Positions 6,831-16,376 of a DNA stretch of 64,000 bases are shown in pieces (within the stretch, counting starts at the first letter, position 1; each line of letters opens with the position of its first letter). The notes beneath the pieces were generated by a model. That model was not told where the DNA came from and made no database searches. It worked only from the letters and a program-made list of their open reading frames with translations. The stretch lies in NCBI RefSeq assembly GCF_012295525.1, contig NZ_CP051167.1, positions 992,001 to 1,056,000 of the forward strand, in the 5' to 3' direction. A program made the translations under genes and the position numbers. The DNA comes from Oxynema aestuarii AP17 (GTDB lineage: Bacteria > Cyanobacteriota > Cyanobacteriia > Cyanobacteriales > Laspinemataceae).

Positions 6831-8435
6831 CTAATTCCAATTCCCAATTAAAGTAAACGCCGACCAATAATAGGGATGAGAAAAATTCATTCCCTCAAAC
6901 TGAGCCAGTTCGGGAGGAAGTGCCAAAGTTTCTCCGGTAGACAGATATAATAACCCATTTTTTACCTCAACTTTCCCTTGCAATAACGCTAACTGGGACT
7001 CTCGTAACGCCTGGACTTTAATCGGCGTTTTCCTTAAATGATGGTAAAACTCGCTCATCAATCCCAAAGTTGCCGCATCGCTGACGTACCACAAACTCCC
7101 CAACACCGACTTGACCCCAGAAAGAACCGCCAATCCGGCAAAACCTAATTCCGCTTGTTCTTCCCCTAACGCGGTGCGACAGGCACTTAAAACTAACAGT
7201 TCGATTGGCGGATTTTCTACAGAAGTCCAGCCCAATTCTTGGGCTAATTGTCGAAATTGAACTAAGTTTAATTTGTCTTCAAAAAACTGAATGTAAGAAT
7301 TCTCCAATCTCCCCGGTTTGAACTCGGCGTGAGTAGCTAAATGAATCACTCCAAAATTTTGACTGGCAGCTTGTTGTTTGAAATTATCGAGGGTGAATTG
7401 TTCGTTAATAAAACTTTCCCCCATCCAAGGAATTTCTAAGATATTTGTTACTTCTAAAGGGACTCCAGGAAGGGCAGGCAAGCCTTCAAACTTCGCCGAC
7501 CCCATGGCCAACACGGGACGATCGCGAATATCTACATAAGTGATGTCGGTTAAACCAAAACTGGGGACTAAAGAAACGCCGTATTTTTCAATCAGGAACT
7601 GTTCGCCATCATGCAACACGGCTAAAGGCAGATATCGCAAGCCGGAATCCATCGAAAACACTAAATTTTGAATATTTTCTGCTTTTAGTCGATCTTCAAT
7701 CGGCGCAATAAGTAACTGATATAGTTTTTTTGAAAGGGGTAAATATTGTTGCGAGTTTCTATATTGTGGAGAAAGAATTTGTAGGCGAAATTTCGTTACA
7801 TCTGCTAAAAGTTTTTGGCGATCGACATCGGGAACGATCGCTTTTTGCGTAAATTGCTTTTGTCGGTCTTGAGTAAAAATATTTGTTAATATTTCTGGAT
7901 GCTTTACCCTAGAAGAAACTAAACTTTGAGATAAAGATTCATCGGGAAAAACGGTGACGATATCTAACGATCGATCGCGGGACGTCACATAAATAAATGC
8001 CGATTTTTGTCCGGTGGTTTGCCACAAGTCATACAACGTTTTAGCGATTTCTTCAAGGGAGGGAATTTCACCGAATAAATCGACGCCTAAATAGTCGCTA
8101 AACTCGATCGCCTGGTATTCTTCTATAAATTCGAGGGAAATATCAATTTCGAGTTGTTCGAGTTGACTTTCATATTCGCCGCGATCGATTTCATCATCAA
8201 AATAATCAAATTCCTCATCAAATTCCTCATCAAATTCCTCGTCAAATTCCTCGTCAAATTCCTCGTAAAACTCTTCATCAAATCCGAAATCTTCGAGATC
8301 CGGTCCGGTAATATCCGACATATTCGGTCCGGTAATATCCGATTGATTTCCCGTTTGTGTCAATCCCGGACAAGTCGCGATCGCCAACCCTGTACCAGTA
8401 ACGATAATTACCCAAAGGATTCGATGTATTTTCAT
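6831..8435 (-). CDS. Exported CHAT-domain protein 1
   Basis: A 534-residue protein. Residues 1-27 look like a signal peptide ending near CPGLTQT. The mature start has two copies of an (Q/M)SDITGP motif, followed by an acidic EEFD tandem repeat (about residues 55-78). The C-terminal half is a CHAT (caspase-HetF-associated with TPR) protease domain with the catalytic His in VIHLATHAEF and Cys in LLVLSACRTALG. No TPR repeats are visible. It is one of three tandem same-strand paralogues. Its last ~140 codons are almost identical in DNA to those of CHAT gene 2, suggesting gene conversion. Substrate unknown. Confidence 0.87.
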   Translation of the reverse strand: MKIHRILWVIIVTGTGLAIATCPGLTQTGNQSDITGPNMSDITGPDLEDFGFDEEFYEEFDEEFDEEFDEEFDEEFDYFDDEIDRGEYESQLEQLEIDISLEFIEEYQAIEFSDYLGVDLFGEIPSLEEIAKTLYDLWQTTGQKSAFIYVTSRDRSLDIVTVFPDESLSQSLVSSRVKHPEILTNIFTQDRQKQFTQKAIVPDVDRQKLLADVTKFRLQILSPQYRNSQQYLPLSKKLYQLLIAPIEDRLKAENIQNLVFSMDSGLRYLPLAVLHDGEQFLIEKYGVSLVPSFGLTDITYVDIRDRPVLAMGSAKFEGLPALPGVPLEVTNILEIPWMGESFINEQFTLDNFKQQAASQNFGVIHLATHAEFKPGRLENSYIQFFEDKLNLVQFRQLAQELGWTSVENPPIELLVLSACRTALGEEQAELGFAGLAVLSGVKSVLGSLWYVSDAATLGLMSEFYHHLRKTPIKVQALRESQLALLQGKVEVKNGLLYLSTGETLALPPELAQFEGMNFSHPYYWSAFTLIGNWN

Positions 8436-8497
8436 CGTTCAAATCGATACTCATCGAAAAGGTAGTCGAAGTCAAGCGATCGCCCTTCCCAAGGCGA

Positions 8498-10510
8498 TTA
8501 ATTCCAATTGCCAATTAAAGTAAACGCCGACCAATAATAGGGATGAGAAAAATCAATTCCCTCAAACTGAGCCAGTTCGGGAGGAAGTGCCAAAGTTTCT
8601 CCAGTAGACAGATATAACAACCCATCTTTTACCTCAACTTTCCCTTGCAATAACGCTAACTGGGACTCTCGTAACGCCTGGACTTTAATCGGCGTTTTCC
8701 TTAAATGATGGTAAAACTCGCTCATCAATCCCAAAGTTGCCGCATCGCTGACGTACCACAAACTCCCCAACACCGACTTGACCCCAGAAAGAACCGCCAA
8801 TCCAGCAAAACCTAATTCCGCTTGTTCTTCCCCTAACGCCGTGCGACAGGCACTTAAAACTAACAGTTCGATTGGCGGATTTTCTACAGAAGTCCAGCCC
8901 AATTCTTGGGCTAATTCTTGGAATTGGCGTAAATTCAGTTTTTTCTGGAAAAATTGAATATAAGAATTCTCCAATCTCCCCGGTTTAAACTCGGCGTGAG
9001 TGGCTAAATGAATCACCCCAAAGTTTCGGGTTGCCGCTTGCGCTCTAAAATTATCGAGGGTGAATTGCTCGTTAATAAAACCTTCGCCGAACCAAGGAAT
9101 TTGAAAGATACTCGAAACTTCTAATGGAACCGCAGGCAAAGCAGGCAAGCCATTAAATTTTTCCGATCCCATTGCCAATACAGGCGTATTACGAATATCG
9201 ACATAACTGACATCGGTCAAACCAAAACTGGGAACTAAAGCAACTGCATATTTTTCGATCAAAAACTGTTCGCCATCGTGCAGGGCGGCTAATGGAATCG
9301 TTCGCAAGCCAGAATCCATCGAAAATACTAAATTGCTGATATTTTTGGCGGCTAAATCGGCGGCCATAGGTGCCACGATCCACTGATACAGTTGTTGGGC
9401 ATACTCTAAATAATTTCGGGTACTGCGCCGTTTTGGATTAAAGAGTTCTTTGCGAAAATCTGCAATGGTCTCAACTGCCCGATCGCGCGATACCCCCGAC
9501 ACGGGATAACGTTGGATCGCTGCCGTGGAATCCCCGTCGGAGGGCGCCGTCACCATCAAAAGTTCCAAACGCTCGTTTTGTGCGGAAACATAAATAAAAG
9601 CAGTTTTTTGAGCGGTCATTCGCTCTAAATCCCCTAACGTGCGCGAAATTTCTTCGTAAGACGGCACGTTTCCATAGAGATCGACCTCTAAATAATCTTG
9701 AAACTCGACCGCTTGAAATTCTTCGACGGTCTGAACCGCCACGCCAATATCCGCTTGTTGTATTTGGGCTTCATAGGCGGGGCGATCGACTTCTCGTCCC
9801 CCCGGTTGCTGGGATACGGGTTCCTGTTTTTGCGCTTCTCGCGGTTGATTTTCTGACTGCTGCGGCGGTGGCGGTTGTTCGGCGGGTGGCGGCGGTTCGA
9901 GTTGCGGTTCCGGTCGGCGTTCGTCTCTCGGCGGTGGCGGTTGTCTTTGTCCTTCTCCGGGAGGTCGCTGTCCTTCTCCCGGTGGGGGTTGTTGTCCTTC
10001 TCCCGGTGGGGGTTGTTGTCCTTCTCCGGGAGGTCGTTGTCCTTCTCCGGGAGGTCGTTGTCCTTCTCCCGGTGGGGGTTGTTGTCCTTCTCCGGGAGGT
10101 CGTTGTCCTTCTCCCGGTGGGGGTTGTTGTCCTTCTCCCGGTGGGGGTTGTCCTTCTCCCGATGGGGGTTGTTGTCCTTCTCCCGGTGGGGGTTGCGACC
10201 CTTCTCCTGGGGGTTGCGACCCTTCTCCCGGTGGGGGTTGCAGTCCCTCTTCTGGGGGGGGTGGCGGTTCTTCTAAAAATGGGTCTTCCCCTTCTAAAAA
10301 TGGATCTTCTTCCAGTAGCGGGTCTTCTTCCAGTAGCGGATCCTCTTCGTCAGGTGCTAGCAACTCTTCCGGTTCGGTAATTTCTATCGGTGTCGGACCT
10401 GTGATATCGGATTGATTGCCCGTTTGAGGACGAGCTGGAGTGATGTAGAAGAGCAGTAAAGCGATCGCGGAACTGCCGATCGCTCTCCACCAGAAAAAGC
10501 CGGGTTTCAT
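8498..10510 (-). CDS. Exported CHAT-domain protein 2 with PPGEGQ repeats
   Basis: A 670-residue paralogue of the previous gene. It has an N-terminal signal peptide (hydrophobic AIALLLFYI, cleavage probably near ARPQ), then the shared QSDITGP motif. A long Pro/Gly/Glu/Gln linker follows, made of imperfect PPPGEGQQ units (about residues 85-190). After that come the conserved EFQAVEFQDYLEVDLYG segment and the CHAT domain with its catalytic VIHLATHAEF and LVLSACRTALG. The linker probably acts as an extended spacer at the cell surface or in the periplasm. Repeat number is likely variable between strains. The gene ends 62 bp before CHAT gene 1 starts, so the two may be co-transcribed. Confidence 0.87.
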   Translation of the reverse strand: MKPGFFWWRAIGSSAIALLLFYITPARPQTGNQSDITGPTPIEITEPEELLAPDEEDPLLEEDPLLEEDPFLEGEDPFLEEPPPPPEEGLQPPPGEGSQPPGEGSQPPPGEGQQPPSGEGQPPPGEGQQPPPGEGQRPPGEGQQPPPGEGQRPPGEGQRPPGEGQQPPPGEGQQPPPGEGQRPPGEGQRQPPPPRDERRPEPQLEPPPPAEQPPPPQQSENQPREAQKQEPVSQQPGGREVDRPAYEAQIQQADIGVAVQTVEEFQAVEFQDYLEVDLYGNVPSYEEISRTLGDLERMTAQKTAFIYVSAQNERLELLMVTAPSDGDSTAAIQRYPVSGVSRDRAVETIADFRKELFNPKRRSTRNYLEYAQQLYQWIVAPMAADLAAKNISNLVFSMDSGLRTIPLAALHDGEQFLIEKYAVALVPSFGLTDVSYVDIRNTPVLAMGSEKFNGLPALPAVPLEVSSIFQIPWFGEGFINEQFTLDNFRAQAATRNFGVIHLATHAEFKPGRLENSYIQFFQKKLNLRQFQELAQELGWTSVENPPIELLVLSACRTALGEEQAELGFAGLAVLSGVKSVLGSLWYVSDAATLGLMSEFYHHLRKTPIKVQALRESQLALLQGKVEVKDGLLYLSTGETLALPPELAQFEGIDFSHPYYWSAFTLIGNWN
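9950..10245 (-). repeat. Coding tandem repeat (PPGEGQ linker) in CHAT gene 2
   Basis: Imperfect direct repeats of units such as CCTTCTCCCGGTGGGGGTTG and CCTTCTCCGGGAGGTCG (plus strand), about a dozen copies. They encode the proline/glycine linker. A long opposite-strand reading frame here is only the complement of the repeat. Confidence 0.8.
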
Positions 10511-10708
10511 GAAGTATCCTTTGCCTTTTGCTGTCTTGGAATCGAGGCGTCGATAGCTTCGTGACGCCTTCGGCGTATCGTGTGAATCCTGAGAAGCCGC
10601 GATCGCATCCTATCAGTTTTTCGGGAGTCTGGGGCGATCGCTTTCTTAAAAGATATGTAAATTTCTTAAAACCAGACGATCGCCCCTTATCCCCGTAAGA
10701 GCGATCGC

Positions 10709-12658
10709 CTAATTCCAATTCCCAATTAAACTAAAGGCAGACCAGTAATAAGGATGGGAGTAATCGAATTTCTGTTGAGACTTTGTCTCGTCTTCCCAGG
10801 CAGTGGTCTGCCCGTTGGAAAAATGCAGCAATCCATTTTCTGAATAAGTTTCTCCTCTCAACATTGCTAATTGTGCTTCCTGCAAGGCGATCGATTTTAA
10901 GGGATTATTTTGTAAGTGATTGTAGAATTCTCCCATTAAGCCTAATGTCCCCTCATCGCTGACATACCACAAACTCGCTAAAGCCGATTTTGCACCATAC
11001 AAAACCGCCAATCCCGCAAAACCTAATTCAGCTTGGGGGTCTCCCAAAGCCGTCCGACACGCACTTAAAGTCAGTAACTCGATCGCGGGTGTCGTAGTTA
11101 AATTCCATCCCAATCGATCCGTAATTTTTCTCAGGCGATCGAGTCCAATTTTATTGTTGTAAAAATAGATATAAGAATTGGACAGTGCTCCCGGTCTGAA
11201 CTCCGCATGAGTGGCGATATGAATGCCGCGATATTGTTTATTTTCGTTTTGTTGGAGAAAGTTTTCCACCGTAAAGCCTTCATTAAGGAACGCATCGGTA
11301 GGCAAGCCGCTATTGGCGATTTCCTCTAACTCCAAGGGAACCGCAGGTAAGTCATTCAACTCGCTAAATTCCGAAGCTCCCATCGCTAAAATCGGGGAGT
11401 TGCGAAAGTCCACAAAACTAATATCGGTCAGTCCAAAACTCGGCACTAAAGTCAAAGCATATTTTTCAATCAAAAAGCGATCGCCGTCATGTAAGGCACT
11501 AAAAGGCACCGATCGCAATCCTTGATTGACTGCTAAAACAAGAATATCTATTTCTTTTTCTTGCAAACTGACATTGACCGGATCGACAAACCATTGATAA
11601 AGTTGTTGGGCGTGGGGTAAATACTGACTCGATCCTCGTTTTCTCGGATCGGTAATGGCATTCTGAAATAGACCAATTTCTTTAGAAACAATCTCAGAAG
11701 ACAAGTTAGGAATCACATGTCTTTCACTATGAGAAATTACTTCTTCGAGATACCCTTGGGCGATCGTCGGTTGTTGCTTGGGAATAGTTTTTAATCGCGA
11801 TACGGGGGTGATTTCGCTTCCATCTAAGGGAGGAACCGGAGGGATTAACAACAGTTCGAGACGGTCTTCATAGGAGGAAATATACAAAAAAGCGGCTTTT
11901 TTCCCAGTGACTTGCCACATTTCATAAAGTTTGGCGGCAATTTCATCGACTTGGGCAACTTTTCCAAATAATTCAATGCCTAAAAAGTTGCTAAATTCGA
12001 GAGCATAAAATTCCTCAAAAAGTTGTAGGGTTGTCGGAATGTCCGATTGAGCCACTAAATTTTCGTACCGTTGGCGATCGACTTCGAGTTCGGTGTTCTC
12101 ATCTCCGAAGAAAGCATCTAAAATAGAAGCTTCTATCGGTCGAGAAGTTTCTACATGTACGGAATTATTGCGATCGATATTGTCTATATTTTCAGAACTA
12201 TTCTCAGTTGTTGTAGTCGAATCGGCGATCGATGGCTCTCCCGAATTATTTTGAGGGTTCTCCGAAAAATCAGTCGGATTTTCTGGAACGACATTGCCAT
12301 CGGAAACAGGCAATCCAGGACTGTCGGAATCGTTGTCAACTGGGACAGTATCGATGGGATTATTGGGGGTTGAATTATTTTGAGGTTGCTGTTGGTTAGG
12401 ATTGTCAACGATCGCGTCGTCTACTGGGGGAGTTTCGTCAATAATATTGTTAGGTTCTTCGGTTTCGAGGGGTTCGATGAGGTCGATGGGTGAAATTTCA
12501 ATAGGTTGCGGTCCGGTAATGTCACTTTGATTTAAAGGAGGATCGACATTCGGTCCGGTTACGTCACTTTGATTTTGAGCAATTGTGGGAAATTGAGACA
12601 ACAGAATGACGCCAAATGAAGTGATCGCCGGAGTAAGAAACCATCGAAGCGAATACAT
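10709..12658 (-). CDS. Exported CHAT-domain protein 3
   Basis: I place the start at the ATG at 12658 because GGGAG precedes it by about 7 bases; the product begins MYSLRWFLTPAITSFGVILL, a signal peptide. The mature part carries NQSDVTGP and then NQSDITGP, followed by an Asn/Ser/Pro-rich low-complexity linker (to about residue 185). Next come the EEFYALEFSNFLGIELFG segment and a CHAT domain with IHIATHAEF and LLTLSACRTALG. It is clearly more diverged than genes 1 and 2 but has the same architecture. It is separated from gene 2 by 198 bp. Confidence 0.87.
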   Translation of the reverse strand: MYSLRWFLTPAITSFGVILLSQFPTIAQNQSDVTGPNVDPPLNQSDITGPQPIEISPIDLIEPLETEEPNNIIDETPPVDDAIVDNPNQQQPQNNSTPNNPIDTVPVDNDSDSPGLPVSDGNVVPENPTDFSENPQNNSGEPSIADSTTTTENSSENIDNIDRNNSVHVETSRPIEASILDAFFGDENTELEVDRQRYENLVAQSDIPTTLQLFEEFYALEFSNFLGIELFGKVAQVDEIAAKLYEMWQVTGKKAAFLYISSYEDRLELLLIPPVPPLDGSEITPVSRLKTIPKQQPTIAQGYLEEVISHSERHVIPNLSSEIVSKEIGLFQNAITDPRKRGSSQYLPHAQQLYQWFVDPVNVSLQEKEIDILVLAVNQGLRSVPFSALHDGDRFLIEKYALTLVPSFGLTDISFVDFRNSPILAMGASEFSELNDLPAVPLELEEIANSGLPTDAFLNEGFTVENFLQQNENKQYRGIHIATHAEFRPGALSNSYIYFYNNKIGLDRLRKITDRLGWNLTTTPAIELLTLSACRTALGDPQAELGFAGLAVLYGAKSALASLWYVSDEGTLGLMGEFYNHLQNNPLKSIALQEAQLAMLRGETYSENGLLHFSNGQTTAWEDETKSQQKFDYSHPYYWSAFSLIGNWN

Positions 12659-13035
12659 AAAAAGACTCCCGTTTAAATTGATTGAAAGGACGACCATTGA
12701 CGATGGTCAGTCACCGTACAAACACACCCAAACATGACCCAATTCACACGCGATCTATCGCTTTCTTCATGGCTCAGTCAGGCTCGATGCGATCGCATAA
12801 ATCAAGATAAATTTAGAGAGGCGCCACTTATTTATACCCTCGCGTTCCCTCCATGGTTAACGCAGTCGAGAACGCGGTAAGTTCTAGCTGTTTTAAAACA
12901 GTTGAAACGCTGTTTAACGCTGTTTACTTATCTTACAAGAAAATCCGATCCCGAAACGAGCGATCGAGACATGCACCCGGGAGGCGATCGCCCCTGACGG
13001 TCGCGACCCCACCCGAACGATCCGTGAGAAGCGAT
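12659..13035. other. Intergenic region upstream of CHAT gene 3
   Basis: No gene seen in 377 bp. It contains a perfect 14-bp palindrome CTGTTTTAAAACAG (12888-12901) and the repeated phrase ACGCTGTTTA just after it. Either could be an operator or promoter element for the CHAT cluster. No convincing -35/-10 pair is apparent. Confidence 0.4.
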
Positions 13036-13980
13036 CTAGAAGCGATCGAAAGAAAAACCGTAACCGATCCCCAAAATAAAGCGGGTTCCATCCCCTGCAC
13101 TGCCCGTGATATCGGTCAAAGCGGGAGAAATCACAATGGGAACATTGCGAAAGGGTGCAATCGATAAACCGACGGTGAGATCTTGTCCGGTCCATTCCAC
13201 CACGGCGTTGACGGGTTCGTAAAGCCGCAAGGCGGCGGACCCAAACAGACCCACCGTATCGACCCCATCATCGATTTGGTCTTCGGTTCGATATTGTCCG
13301 CCGCCGACACCGACAGATAAAAATAATTGGCTCAAGGGTTTGGATGGGTCCTCTTGCAAAGCGAAGCGCCTGCTGACGACGCCGTAAACCGAGGAACCGC
13401 CATCGGTTTCACCCCAGCGCACGGCCCCTTGTACTCCAGCCGCCACGCTGAAGTCTGCGGGTAAACGGCGGTGCAGTTTGATGCTGAGGGTGCCATCCTC
13501 AAAGGCATCTCCCCACAGGTCGGTGACGGTGACGCCGAGGGCCACCCCAACATTTTTACGCGGGTCGCCGAATCCCATACCAATCCCCATCACCCCATCT
13601 GCATCTTCAGTAAAGCGGGTGCGTTCTTGCAAACCCAAACCAATACCGAGGGTTCCCCACGAAGCGCCGTAACCGGAAGGATTCATAATTGTGATGCCGG
13701 GAGAGGCGGCGGCGGAGGGTTTGCCTTGGTTGGGACGGGGACGAAACGGTACGCGCTGGGGTTGAAAGCGCTGTTCGTTCCCCTGTTTGCGGTGTAAGGA
13801 ACCGGGAGAAGACGAGGGAGTAGAATCGGGAGGGGGCGTCGCTTGTCCGATGCGGAGGGGTTGAATTGATATGGGTTCGGGGTCGAAATGTTCGCGTTCG
13901 CGTTCGAGATCGAGAGGAATGGCGATCGCCCTCGGGCAAAACATGACAGCGATCGCGATCGGAGTAAGGATCAATTTCAT
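13036..13980 (-). CDS. Exported protein with predicted outer-membrane beta-barrel character
   Basis: A 314-residue protein starting MKLILTPIAIAVMF (signal peptide, cleavage near RAIA). It has a Pro/Arg/Gln-rich segment (about 30-90) and then a Gly-rich region of alternating hydrophobic strands (GIGLGLQERTRF, GIGMGFGDPRK, VGVALGVTVTDL, LFLSVGVGGGQ). It ends in GIGYGFSFDRF, with the terminal Phe typical of outer-membrane barrels. I recognise no named family. An ATG five codons upstream is also possible. Function unknown. Confidence 0.65.
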   Translation of the reverse strand: MKLILTPIAIAVMFCPRAIAIPLDLEREREHFDPEPISIQPLRIGQATPPPDSTPSSSPGSLHRKQGNEQRFQPQRVPFRPRPNQGKPSAAASPGITIMNPSGYGASWGTLGIGLGLQERTRFTEDADGVMGIGMGFGDPRKNVGVALGVTVTDLWGDAFEDGTLSIKLHRRLPADFSVAAGVQGAVRWGETDGGSSVYGVVSRRFALQEDPSKPLSQLFLSVGVGGGQYRTEDQIDDGVDTVGLFGSAALRLYEPVNAVVEWTGQDLTVGLSIAPFRNVPIVISPALTDITGSAGDGTRFILGIGYGFSFDRF

Positions 13981-14374
13981 GAGTGCAAAACCCAAAGGTT
14001 CGATGATGGTGAAGTTGCTCGATCTGCCCTGAATTGAGAAAGGCTATTCTCAAGGATTTATCAATGTCACCACTCTGGAAAGTAACGACACGCAAGCGAA
14101 ACAGTTTCAGCAAGGGACGGACTCTTAAAATCCAACTTTCTTCGAGTGTTTTGGATCGATCGCCGAGAATGTCTCTCTCGCTGAATCTATTCTATTGAAG
14201 GTCTTTCGCAACTTGGCAAATGTGAAGAAACCTATCAATTTGCGAGGGATAAATCCGAGGAACTCCGTGAATTTGCGGGTAAAATTCCCCCTGGGTTTTG
14301 CAACGGTAAGTTATCGTTAAGTTATCGTTCGATCGCCCTCAATTCCCCTCTATAGCGACCCTTCGCCGTCCTTT
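13981..14374. other. Intergenic region, nothing recognised
   Basis: 394 bp between scpB and the barrel-like gene, both on the minus strand. It presumably holds the promoter of the latter and the end of scpB. I see no hairpin, RNA gene or conserved short frame. Confidence 0.4.
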
Positions 14375-15001
14375 TTACCCTTCGGGAAGGGGACCGACGG
14401 GTGCGGGGTTGGCTGCGGTTGCTTGGGTTTCGGGAGCGGTTTCGGGAGCGGTTTCGGGAGCGGTTTCGGAGGGATTTTCCAGCCCGTTTTCCGCTTCTTC
14501 ATCGCGATCGCTCGTCAGGGGAAGTTGAAGCTGTTGCGGAAGTTGTTCGGTTTGGAAATACTGATGAAATTTATCGGTCACTTGCAACCAATAAGAACGC
14601 CCGTCAGATTGGCGGCGACGTCGAACGAAACCCTGTTGAATCAATTCTTGAACGTGTTGGTACGCTCCCGAACCGCGTAACTCGACTAATTCGGTTTGAC
14701 TCATAGACCCTTTTTTGAGGGCGATCGCCGCTAAAGTTCGCAACGCCCCGACCCCTAATTCGGCGGGAATTAAACTATGTACTAAATCTTGAAACGTTTC
14801 GCGAAGTTGAAGGGTATATCCTTTATTACTTTCGACAATTTCCAACGCACTCTCGCGGTGAGCGTAATCGCCCATCAACTCGATCAAAGCTTCTTCAGCA
14901 TCTTCTTTGTCACATTGAGCAAACTCGGCGATCTCGGCCAGAGATAACGGTTTACCCTTTAAATAGAGAATTGCTTCGATTGTGGTCGCCAAACGAGTCA
15001 T
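14375..15001 (-). CDS. scpB: ScpB, segregation and condensation protein B
   Basis: A 208-residue protein with the paired winged-helix ScpB layout: MTRLATTIEAILYLKGKPLS, LVHSLIPAELGVGALRTLAAIALKK, QTELVELRGSGAYQHVQELIQQGFV, and GRSYWLQVTDKFHQYF. With ScpA it bridges SMC heads in chromosome condensation. The tail (about 170-208) is low-complexity with a repeated ETAP unit. The start codon sits only 5 bp from a nine-copy heptanucleotide repeat, which replaces any normal Shine-Dalgarno sequence. Confidence 0.9.
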   Translation of the reverse strand: MTRLATTIEAILYLKGKPLSLAEIAEFAQCDKEDAEEALIELMGDYAHRESALEIVESNKGYTLQLRETFQDLVHSLIPAELGVGALRTLAAIALKKGSMSQTELVELRGSGAYQHVQELIQQGFVRRRRQSDGRSYWLQVTDKFHQYFQTEQLPQQLQLPLTSDRDEEAENGLENPSETAPETAPETAPETQATAANPAPVGPLPEG

Positions 15002-15006
15002 AGGGG

Positions 15007-15069
15007 ATTTTAGATTTTAGATTTTAGATTTTAGATTTTAGATTTTAGATTTTAGATTTTAGATTTTAG
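15007..15069. repeat. Heptanucleotide tandem repeat ATTTTAG x9
   Basis: Nine perfect copies of ATTTTAG directly upstream of the scpB start codon. Heptamer short tandem repeats (STRR) are known from filamentous cyanobacteria. Copy-number change would alter the 5' leader of scpB. Confidence 0.95.
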
Positions 15070-15209
15070 ATGAAAAGGGCGATCGCTCGTGTAGGGGATA
15101 AAGCTGATGGTCGGGCGATCGCACGCCGCCGCGCGGACGTGCAACCCACCGTTTAAGTGTAACAGGATTTTATAAAAATTGTTCCGGGGCTGTAAAAGGA
15201 GACGATCGC

Positions 15210-16061
15210 CTAATCTAACTGGCGTCCGGTGAGTTCGACGAAAATATCCTCTAAATTAGACGGGCGGACCATCAACCCGGTTTTATCCGGTTGCGCCTCA
15301 AAATAAGCATTGGCGGCGTCGAGATCGGGAAAAAACTTGTATTCCCAGCGATCGCCGACCTGTTTCATCACCAAACCGCCCCCGTGTTTGTGGCGCAATT
15401 CGTCGAGAGTTCCCAACTCGATCAAAGTTCCCGCATCCATAATCCCGATGCGATCGCACAAATACTCGACCTCTTCCATGTAGTGGGTCGTCAACAGCAT
15501 CGTCATTCCCTGGCGGTTGAGATCGCGAATAATTTCCCACAAACGCCGTCGGGTTTGGGGATCGAGTCCCACCGTCGGTTCGTCCAAAAACAAAATCTTC
15601 GGTTCGTGTAACAGCGCCCGGGCAATTTGCAACCGCCGTTTCATCCCGCCAGAAAGGGTTTTCGCTTTCACGTCCTGGCGATCGCTCAATTCTACATAAG
15701 TCAAGGCGCGATCGATGCGCTGCTGTCGTTCGGTTTTGGGAATGTGGTGCAAACGTCCGTGAAACTCCATATTTTCCCAAACGGTCAAATCCAGATCGAC
15801 GCTAGTTTGTTGCAACACGACCCCAATCTGTTGTTTGACGGCGATCGGATCGCGACGGACATCGTATCCCGCCACCTGAATTGTCCCTTCACTCGGGCGG
15901 GTGAGGGTCGTCAACATCCGGATCGTGGTCGATTTCCCGGCGCCGTTGGGTCCGAGTAAGCCAAACATTTCTCCCGGGGCGATCGCAAATGACAACCCGT
16001 TGACGACGGGAGTGCGATCGTAAATTTTCCGGACGTTCTCAACGCAAACCGCAGCACTCAT
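15210..16061 (-). CDS. ABC transporter ATP-binding protein (DrrA-like)
   Basis: A 283-residue ATPase with all core motifs: Walker A GLLGPNGAGKSTT, Q-loop VVLQQTSVDLDLTV, signature LSGGMKRRLQIARAL, Walker B ILFLDEPTVGLD, and H-loop LLTTHYMEE. The C-terminal tail (PSNLEDIFVELTGR) is typical of daunorubicin-type exporters. The ATG at 16061 was preferred to a TTG four codons upstream. No permease gene is adjacent, so its membrane partner must be elsewhere. Substrate cannot be inferred. Confidence 0.9.
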   Translation of the reverse strand: MSAAVCVENVRKIYDRTPVVNGLSFAIAPGEMFGLLGPNGAGKSTTIRMLTTLTRPSEGTIQVAGYDVRRDPIAVKQQIGVVLQQTSVDLDLTVWENMEFHGRLHHIPKTERQQRIDRALTYVELSDRQDVKAKTLSGGMKRRLQIARALLHEPKILFLDEPTVGLDPQTRRRLWEIIRDLNRQGMTMLLTTHYMEEVEYLCDRIGIMDAGTLIELGTLDELRHKHGGGLVMKQVGDRWEYKFFPDLDAANAYFEAQPDKTGLMVRPSNLEDIFVELTGRQLD

Positions 16062-16124
16062 GTTTACTTTCAATCACTGGACGCATCCCATAATCTACCA
16101 GAAGGGCGCCGCGATCGTCCCCCT

Positions 16125-16376
16125 TTACCCCTCCCGTTCCTGCCCCATTTCCGTCAAGGTTTGCCATCCCGCCTGCCACAAATTCTCATCTTTGAGTTGT
16201 CGCGCATTCAACCAAAACCGGACGTTGGGATCGCAAGAAGCGACCATTTCCGCAAACACCCATTTACCGTCATTTTTGCGATTGACGACTTGAAAATGTC
16301 GCCATCCCCAGGTTTTTTGCCGCGCAGTCCATTTGGAACCGACGAGATAGGGGAATTTTTGTTTTTTCTTAGCCAT
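16125..16376 (-). CDS. TIGR02450-type Trp-rich small protein
   Basis: An 83-residue basic protein (MAKKKQKFPYLVGSKWTARQ) with conserved tryptophans in SKWTA, TWGWRHFQV, RFWLNARQL and LWQAGWQTL. This pattern is that of the TIGR02450 family, small proteins found in cyanobacteria and marine bacteria with no known function. A longer frame begins upstream, but its first 23 residues overlap degenerate heptamer repeats and lack family similarity, so I use the internal ATG. Confidence 0.78.
   Translation of the reverse strand: MAKKKQKFPYLVGSKWTARQKTWGWRHFQVVNRKNDGKWVFAEMVASCDPNVRFWLNARQLKDENLWQAGWQTLTEMGQEREG

Noticed and set aside
6226-6834. Plus-strand reading frame of about 200 codons with RERSPF/ECDRF repeats, and similar frames at 2781-3061, 3512-3885 and 4454-4831
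   Set aside because: They translate the HIP1-centred repeat arrays in several frames and both strands; there is no start signal or protein family.
9868-10380. Long plus-strand reading frames of 130-170 codons opposite CHAT gene 2
   Set aside because: They are the complement of the PPGEGQ tandem repeat and give only Val/Leu- or Ser/Arg/Gly-rich low-complexity peptides.
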